Source of the DNA: Hypericum androsaemum
Lineage: Eukaryota > Streptophyta > Magnoliopsida > Malpighiales > Hypericaceae
Direction: 5' to 3'
NCBI GenBank assembly: GCA_963995505.1
Contig: OZ023190.1
Location: forward strand, 15,122,092-15,186,091
DNA: 64,000 nucleotides
Part shown: one piece after another, positions 58,327 through 64,000 of the stretch
Numbering within the stretch: the stretch's first letter is position 1
Layout: every line of letters starts with the position of its first letter
Notes under the pieces: generated by a model
What the model saw: the letters and a program-made list of their open reading frames with translations, nothing else
Databases searched by the model: none
Told to the model about the DNA's origin: nothing
Translations under genes and position numbers: made by a program

Positions 58327-58543
58327 GATGGTTGTCCACGTGGCGCCACATCATCAAGTTTTGGTGACGTGGCTGGCCACATAGTCCGGGCAGCGTTCGG
58401 GCGGGTCCGGGCAGCTGCCCGAGGACCTTTTTGATGTTAATTGAAATAAGTATGACTCGATTGGTCAGTTTTTTACCACAGGATACTAAAGTGATTTTGG
58501 GCGATACCACAAAGTACTAAAGTGGACTTTTCCTTATATTCTC

Positions 58544-58804
58544 TCCTCTTAGGTTATCTCCACGCCAATTAATTTTTTAAATTTGTATTTAGAGTCGAGA
58601 ATAGCATAGTATTTATTATTTAGATATTGGTTTTTTCCAACATAGATTTTTTATTTCTGTCGACGTAGTGAATGAAGGGGAGAGACCAAGAAGGGCCGAG
58701 GGAGAAGGGAGAATGTTGTGTTAAAATTTTTGTATTTAATTAAAATTGTAAGAGAAATTAGGATGTTTACTTTTTTATATACTTATAAATAAAATGGTAA
58801 TCTC
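58544..58804. other. Diverged repeat DNA upstream of the last promoter module
   Basis: It matches 56690-56830 (GTTATCTCCACGCCAATTAA; GAATGAAGGGGAGAGACCAA), which shows that the promoter modules sit in a diverged local repeat. Confidence 0.5.
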
Positions 58805-58990
58805 TATAGGAGTCGACAATTATGTGTAATGTCGTTTTTTCCGAAAACTCTGCATTTACTTATTTGCCATTTTCCCCAAGTTATCTTATTTTCTTTCCTT
58901 TTTAGCTCTTTACTTCTATTGTATACAATCTCTTTAATTACTACATGTCCTGCACGTGGCCAGCCACTGCCCAAAACGATAGCGTCCTGG
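58805..58990 (-). repeat. ZIP promoter module, distal copy, zinc element decayed
   Basis: The word order matches the other modules, including TTTCCTTTTTAGCTCTTTACTT and CCTGCACGTGGCCAGCCACT. The zinc element is GAGTCGACAA (58810-58819), two departures from the consensus. The following GGAATATATTCTT at 59000 is an uninterrupted version of the site used by the Mutator-like element. Confidence 0.65.
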
Positions 58991-59473
58991 GAGTGGAATA
59001 TATTCTTCCACAGTTCTGCCTGCTATTTTTTTTTGGGTCAGGGCTCTTCAAAAAAATTTAGGAAGGGTGTCCAAAACTCTGGATCTCTAGACGGTTGGAT
59101 TTTGTTTCTCTTCCAATTAAAATTTTATCGTTTTTGCAAGGGATGGGAATTATTCTCCCTGCTAGTTTATCTCCGCACCAATTGATTTTTTTTTAATTTT
59201 AATATTTAGAGTCGAGAATTGTCTCATATTTTTAGATATTGATTTTTTCCAATCTACCCAAATTTTATTAAAAATTTAAAATACGTTCCTACTTGTTCCA
59301 ATTTCCGTTAGTCAAATTCATCAAATTTTATATAGTTGCTTACCAATAATTTCAAGTTTTTAGAAAACATAATTATTTTCTCCATATTGAAAAAAATATC
59401 TCACTCCTTCTAAAATTATTTTTAAGAATCTTTCCGTTAAAAATATATATGTTGAGTGTCATCGTGAGAGTTT
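58991..59473. other. AT-rich repeat-derived DNA
   Basis: It contains a further partial copy of the TTATCTCCGCACCAATTGAT / AGAGTCGAGAATTG block near 59165-59225. No gene is seen. Confidence 0.4.
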
Positions 59474-59768
59474 TGTTGAGAATTTCACATCAATTAGTGC
59501 AAGTGGGATGCGCTAATTTATAAGTGTTAAAAAATTACTATCTCATTGTCTTAAGATTTTGGGTTGGATATGGACATTATAACATGGTATCAGAGCAGGT
59601 TGATCCCGTGCTCGCACGACTCCATTTCTTGCACATTGGCAAAGTAAAAGCCCGTGCAATCTACGACCTCGTGGGTCTTATTTGAGAGAGCGTGTTGAGA
59701 ATCTCACATCGGTTAGTGCAAGTGAGATGGGCTAGCTTATAAGTATTGAAAATACTTTATTATCAAGC
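59474..59768 (+). mobile_element. TRIM-like miniature LTR retrotransposon
   Basis: A terminal repeat of about 111 bp starts TGTTGAGAATTTCACATC (59474) and ends ATAACA (59584). It is followed at once by TGGTATCAGAGCAGG, an initiator-tRNA primer-binding site. After only 108 bp of non-coding interior and a purine-rich GAGAGAGCG, a second terminal repeat starts TGTTGAGAATCTCACATC (59693). The second repeat loses similarity near 59768, so the right end is truncated or overwritten. The size and lack of coding capacity fit the TRIM class. Confidence 0.75.
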
Positions 59769-60065
59769 TTTTTTTTTAGAAGTAAATTATATATATATAT
59801 ATAGGTTAACAAAGTCATGAAATGAAAGTTACAAGCCATAGGGCCTCAAGATAAAATTTGGACGTGGCCCAGAGAAGCCCAAACAAACAACCCAGGTAAA
59901 ATTACAGTTTCGACCCTACAATACTTCCAAGGAGACTGTTGAGCTCTATTATTTTGACCCACTTGATTGTTGAGCACCATTAATGTCTTGATATACCATT
60001 GAGCTTCATCTTCTTGCATCCTTGCATGTCATCAAGCATCGCTCAAGAAATTAGTCCGGAGTAGC
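59769..60065. other. Intergenic DNA, nothing recognised
   Basis: Includes a short AT microsatellite near 59790-59803. Confidence 0.3.
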
Positions 60066-60610
60066 CTAGTGACAGCAAATGAATAAGGGAGGATTACCAA
60101 CAGAGACTGAGAGAGATGTACGTGAGTTCCCTTGTTCATCTGAATGTGCATTTATAATGAGCTGGCAAGGAGAGATCAACGTCATGAGTTCCCGAAGCGA
60201 GTCCTCCTCTCTCAACCGTAGCTTAGCTCGCGTCTCCATTCTAATCTCCACGTCCAATTGAGCTGGCTCCAAACCCCACAACCACTAATATGAGCATCCT
60301 GTTGTGTTGAGAGATTGAATAATCTTCTGAATCTGAGCTTTAGCGGCATGTCTCCAACCCATTTGTCTTTCCAGAAATAAGTGGAGCTCCTGTCACCAAG
60401 GGAAATGGAAGCCTGTTTCTTAAAATCTCACCAGCTTTAGAGCCGCCCATTGCCGATTTGCAAATGGTAGCCCATGTCCCCGTCTTCCTTTCATTGATAT
60501 TGGAAACGGCAGATTTGAAGGTCCATGGATGCCTTGAATTATCTTAGCCCAAAGAGCTTCCTTCAGGTTGCTGCATTATTCTTGCCCCCCATTTTAGAGA
60601 GAGTGACGCT
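60066..60610 (-). pseudogene. LINE reverse-transcriptase C-terminal (zf-RVT type) remnant
   Basis: Minus-strand pieces in shifting frames read LKEALWAKIIQGIHG, then ICKSAMGGSKAGEILRN with PLVTGAPLISGKTNGLETC, then EEDSLRELMTLISP. Order and wording match the region after the reverse transcriptase in plant LINE polyproteins. Multiple frameshifts and stops show it is dead. Confidence 0.55.
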
Positions 60611-61239
60611 TGGTTATCGATAGGGACTCTTTAAACATTAAACCATTGATTATACTTGTCGGGAACTGAACCTTAAATCTTCGTCAATTGTTAATCATTA
60701 GGTTAAACATCCTTTGATTTTTTTTACTGGTGTAATAATAAGTTTTGTCCATCTTGTGCAACCGTTACTTTGAAGCAAAATATATTCGGAAGGTCAATCC
60801 GTCTTCTAAGATATGATAACCGTTGTAGATTTGTGTACTCTTCGGTTTTTAGTTCACTTTATTTATAGTTAGTATTGTATTTTTATACGAGACCAATCAA
60901 TGAATGACGCAAAATCTTGGAGTGGAGGATTATGGGAGTTTGTATTAAAAAATTAGGGTTCAGTCATTGGAAGACACTGCCCTAATCGAAAATGCTTTAT
61001 TAGTCACGAGATTTTTCTACGGACTTCAATAATTATTCTAGTTTATTAAAGTTATGTATTCAAGTCTTTAAAAATATATAAACATTAAATATTTGTTGAA
61101 AAATATTTATCCCCTTTTTCGAAAATACATGAATTCGCAAGTCCAAGTCAAGATACGGAACAAGTGGGAAGCGGGCTTTACTGCCTTATGTATGCTAACC
61201 GCTAACCCCGATCCTGTAAGATAACCAAATCCTAGATTG
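60611..61239. other. AT-rich intergenic DNA
   Basis: No gene or element is recognised. Confidence 0.35.
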
Positions 61240-62024
61240 ATGTCCACAGGCTAAGTGGGCCGAGACACCACTTTTCGAAATGGCATTGAACCATGCACTT
61301 CCTTGGGACGGCCCACAGCCCTACGCCAACTTTTTTCCCGGACGTGGCACGCGACATTTGACTAATTTAGACTTCACAAACGATGACAAAATTATTCTAT
61401 TATTCTTACATATTTTTTGGTTAAACAATATAGCGTTTGGACTCTTAATTAGTTTACTAATCCATCATCTAGCTGATTACACTACAAATGGCGCCTTAAA
61501 TAATTTTAACATAAATACTCATTAGGCTTGAACTTGAGTTTAAGATATTTTAATCAAGTTTCTCTAATGAAAATGTGTTCCGACGATTTCAACTGACCCC
61601 GGTCAATTACTTTCTTGGAAAATTTTTATTTTAGTACTTGTGATTTCTTATGAGGTCTAGAATCGACATTTTTGTTACCTATGGTTTCACTTTCTCTTTT
61701 TTTGCGTCAGAGGTTCAGGAAGGGTCTCGACCGAAAAATGACTCCGGTTCTAGAAATTGCGTCGTTTCTAGGTTGAGTTGGCACACCAGGTGTTTAAGTT
61801 TAGCCCAGTTAGTATGCTAAGTTGGCACGAAATAAAATATATAGTTCAATCACTTATTTTTTATAATTTTTCAAAAATTCCTCCTTTAACTCCAACCCAA
61901 ACCCATCTCTTTCAACCCACAATCCAATCAAATCCAACCCATCTTCTTTAATCTTCAAACCCATTACTAAAAAATAAAAACAAAGTCCCTAAACCTTCCA
62001 ATCTTCAAACCTTGACCCAAAAGA

Positions 62025-62170
62025 GAAGTTCGAGTTGGACGAGTCCAATGCCCAGATCCTCAGGCTTAAGCTCGACTAGGGTCACCACCAAAGTAGGCTC
62101 TTTTACAAGGATTACCGGTACTGTTTTATCTACTCCACTTTGGCTTGGTCAAGTTTGGGGATTGATTAGT
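62025..62170 (+). pseudogene. Gene-like fragment in the Pack-MULE, family unknown
   Basis: One plus-strand frame reads EKFELDESNAQILRLKLD, an in-frame stop, then GHHQSRLFYKDYRYCFIYST. It reads like real protein with one nonsense change. I do not recognise the family. It may belong to a different donor gene from the BRX piece downstream. Confidence 0.35.
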
Positions 62171-62454
62171 TTTTGTCATCTGGGTTCGAAAAAGATGCGA
62201 TCTTGGGAGGTGGGTCGGCACTGATTCCTCTGGTGTTTGGGTTTGTCAGCTTCTGTAAATTGTTTGTGTCTCTAGGGAAGGTCGCCTTTGACAAATCTGC
62301 TTAAAGGAGGTCGGAAGAGGCAACTGAGCTTGGTTGTTGGATTTAGTATGTTGGTGTGTTCCGAGACTGCAAATTATGTTCTTGATTTCGATCCGGGTGG
62401 GTTTGAAGTGGTCTCCGAGCACGGCGGGGGAGACGTCGAGGACTACAACGGATT

Positions 62455-62760
62455 CCGTGGACGAGGCTCCTTCCATTAGCAATTCGAGGGAGATGGAGTC
62501 GGAATGGGTCGAGGAGGACGAGCGCGGGTGTACATTACCATCTGACAGATGGCTGATGGTACGAGTTAGCTTCGACGGGTCTGGTTCAGGTAATTGCTAA
62601 TCATTCTCTCAAATCCTTGTTAGTGTTTTTGTCATAAACACTATACTCACAGAGACACAATTCATTTCTGTAGCCAGGAAAGGTTTGGTGAGGTGAATGC
62701 AAAAACTTGGTGGGAACAGAATAGAGAGAGAATACAAGCTCAGTACCTATTATTTTATGT
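62455..62760 (+). pseudogene. Captured BREVIS RADIX (BRX) domain fragment with intron
   Basis: The sequence reads SVDEAPSISNSREMESEWVE, which leads into the start of a BRX domain. In the next frame come VYITI-stop-QMADGTS-stop-LRRVWF, and after an intron RFGEVNAKTWWEQNRERIQA. These match the BRX-domain consensus EWVxxDEPGVYITI...ADGTRELRRVRFS...RFGE..A..WW..N. The intron keeps GT (after TGGTTCAG at 62589) and AG (TTCTGTAG, 62673), so genomic DNA rather than mRNA was captured. One base insertion and two nonsense changes (CGA to TGA and GAG to TAG as judged from the consensus) make it non-functional. Confidence 0.7.
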
Positions 62761-63500
62761 CCCTCGCCTGGTTAGACAAGAACCGAGGAAACAACAAACA
62801 GTAACACAAACAGGAAAGAAAAAGTTTTTTCTTTTTATATTCAGTTTTGTCTTAGTGTTACTCAACCGTCGGAATCAAATCCAAATTTTTTACAGGTGAA
62901 TTTTTGTGGTCATACGGATTTGATCAATTGCCAAGTGGATCACAATAATGGATTTTGGTTTAGGTTTGAAGATTCTAAGGTTTAGGAATTTTGATTTTTT
63001 TATTGATGGGTTTGAAGGTTGAAGAAGATGGGTTGGGTTTGATTGTGGGTTGAAGAAGATGGGTTTAGGTTAGGTTGGGTTGAGTTGAGTTGGGTTAGGT
63101 CGGGGTCGGGGCCGGGGTCAATGAATATTTTATTCGTGCTAACTCAGCATATAAACCGGGCAAAAATGTCTGACATGGCGTGCCAACTCAGCAGCGAAAC
63201 GACGTCGTTTTTAAGTTCGGAGTCATTTTTTGGTCAGAATTCTTCCTGTGCCTCTGACGCAAAAAAAAGTGAAACCACATGTACCAAAATGTCGTTTCTA
63301 GATCTTAGGATCACGTGGCAAAATCTATAAAATCACACGTACTAAAAGTAAAATTTTCCATACTTTTTTTGAATTATATTCACATTTAGTGATAATTCAA
63401 TGCACAAGCCGGCGAAGGAAAGGAAGCGGCTAGAAAGGCATTACTACGCGCACTAGCGACTAATTTCACCGGGCATGTGACATACTTTGTCTTTTTTTGG

Positions 63501-64000
63501 TCCGGGGCATACTTTGTCTACCCAAATAATTACGACATGTAATGTGATTAGACAGAGAGGGTCGGCATTGTACAGTTAACCAGAAATTTAGATTTTAGTG
63601 GAGTAAATTTTTTAAACAATTCCAAAATTTATCTCATAAAAATTTATCACTAATGTATTTTAAATTTTGATTTTGAAACCTAGTGAAACTTTAAAAAGTT
63701 ATTTTTTTTTTGGTGGAACTAAAAATAGTTATATTTTCTATTGATGTAAGTGTGTGTTGGTGCTAAAAATAGAACTATGAAAGCGTCCAAAATTAAACAT
63801 ATATATTGGGCACTTTTCATTCAGAGTCAGAATATGCCCCTTTCAATTATGGATAAGCCTCTTATCAGTTTTATAAGTTATATTTTAGTTTTTAGGAGAT
63901 TTTATAAGTTATACGAATAGAGACGTCTGCTCGTATGATGTACATATATATGTAACGATAGGCTTTACTAACTATTTTTGACCCACCAGCAGCTCTCAAC
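63501..64000. other. AT-rich intergenic DNA at the window end
   Basis: No gene, RNA or clear repeat is recognised. Confidence 0.35.

Larger units (their letters stand above)
57042..58534. mobile_element. Mutator-like TIR element, 1,493 bp, with purine-repeat core
   Basis: The ends read GGGAAAAGTCCACTTTAGTA and, on the minus strand, AGGAAAAGTCCACTTTAGTA. They form inverted repeats of about 200 bp (57042-57240 and 58334-58534). The element is flanked by a perfect 9-bp duplication TATATTCTC (57033-57041 and 58535-58543), the length made by Mutator-type transposases. The inner part of the TIR is GC-rich and full of palindromes (GGGCAGCTGCCC, ACGTGGCGCCACGT). A third copy of that inner block lies at 57647-57800 in the left orientation. 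It divides the core into two GGA-rich tracts. No transposase is encoded. Confidence 0.9.
61617..63360. mobile_element. Mutator-like TIR element (Pack-MULE), 1,744 bp
   Basis: The left end (GGAAAATTTTTATTTTAGTA) and the right end on the minus strand (GGAAAATTTTACTTTTAGTA) start inverted repeats of about 180 bp. They share TTTGCGTCAGAGG, AAAAATGACTCCG and GAGTTGGCAC. Flanks TACTTTCTT (61608-61616) and TACTTTTTT (63361-63369) agree at 8 of 9 positions. The interior carries pieces of at least one host gene on the plus strand and no transposase. Confidence 0.8.
61240..63500. repeat. Duplicated segment, copy 2 (split by the Pack-MULE)
   Basis: The outer parts 61240-61610 and 63361-63500 match 51890-52540 in order. 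Shared pieces are GCTAAGTGGGC, TCGAAATGGCATT, GGGACGGCCC, CTAATGAAAATGTGTT, then ACATTTAGTGATAATTCAATGC and CATGTGACATACT. The middle is the inserted element. Confidence 0.65.

Noticed and set aside
57142..58510. Long frames of poly-Ser, poly-Glu/Asp, poly-Arg, poly-Pro or poly-Leu across the GGA tracts on both strands
   Set aside because: Any GGA/TCC repeat is open in most frames. The tracts lie inside a transposon, no start context or complex domain is present, and frames run into the TIRs.

Overview
This is a plant nuclear sequence, most likely from a eudicot. It has compact GT-AG introns, plant-specific gene families (an EDR1/CTR1-type Raf-like kinase, a mitochondrial glycine decarboxylase P protein, an LLM-domain B-GATA factor, IRT3/ZIP4-type metal transporters), AT-rich intergenic DNA and many plant transposons. 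I cannot name the species from sequence alone. All confident host genes lie on the minus strand.

Layout. 1-5.3 kb: a complete 13-exon Raf-like MAPKKK (825 aa). 5.3-9.3 kb: intergenic DNA with a degenerate minisatellite and a 239-bp-offset duplication. 9.3-13.8 kb: a complete 15-exon glycine dehydrogenase P protein gene (1,036 aa). 13.8-17.4 kb: AT-rich intergenic. 17.4-19.0 kb: a 3-exon B-GATA factor (283 aa) with a C-terminal LLM motif. 21.3-23.3 kb: an inverted-repeat structure with 188-bp MITE arms around spliceable exon-like pieces. 23.5-26.6 kb: four tandem copies of an ~800-bp unit, each carrying the same SINE. 27.3 kb: a small one-TM protein. 28.4-30.6 kb: two Mutator-like TIR elements. 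30.7-55.6 kb: three ZIP transporter paralogs (A 30706-32203, B 40771-42666, C 54224-55619) in the same orientation, spread apart by LTR, LINE and SINE debris. 55.6-59.0 kb: diverged repeats of the ZIP promoter module, one interrupted by a 1,493-bp Mutator-like element with a purine-repeat core. 59.5 kb: a TRIM-like mini LTR element. 60-64 kb: LINE debris and a Pack-MULE-like element holding a decayed BREVIS RADIX (BRX) domain fragment with its intron.

The most notable biology is the ZIP cluster. ZIP A is intact, and just upstream it has three perfect 10-bp matches to the zinc-deficiency response element (RTGTCGACAY) bound by F-group bZIP factors. ZIP B is intact in coding sequence, but its matching element lies about 3.2 kb upstream, apparently pushed away by an insertion of about 2.4 kb. 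ZIP C has two frameshifting deletions and its matching promoter sites have lost the consensus. The window therefore appears to hold an intact, a promoter-displaced and a dead copy of one zinc-responsive transporter gene.

All boundaries were read by eye from splice signals, frame continuity and repeat alignment. Family calls come from recognised motifs; no database search was run.
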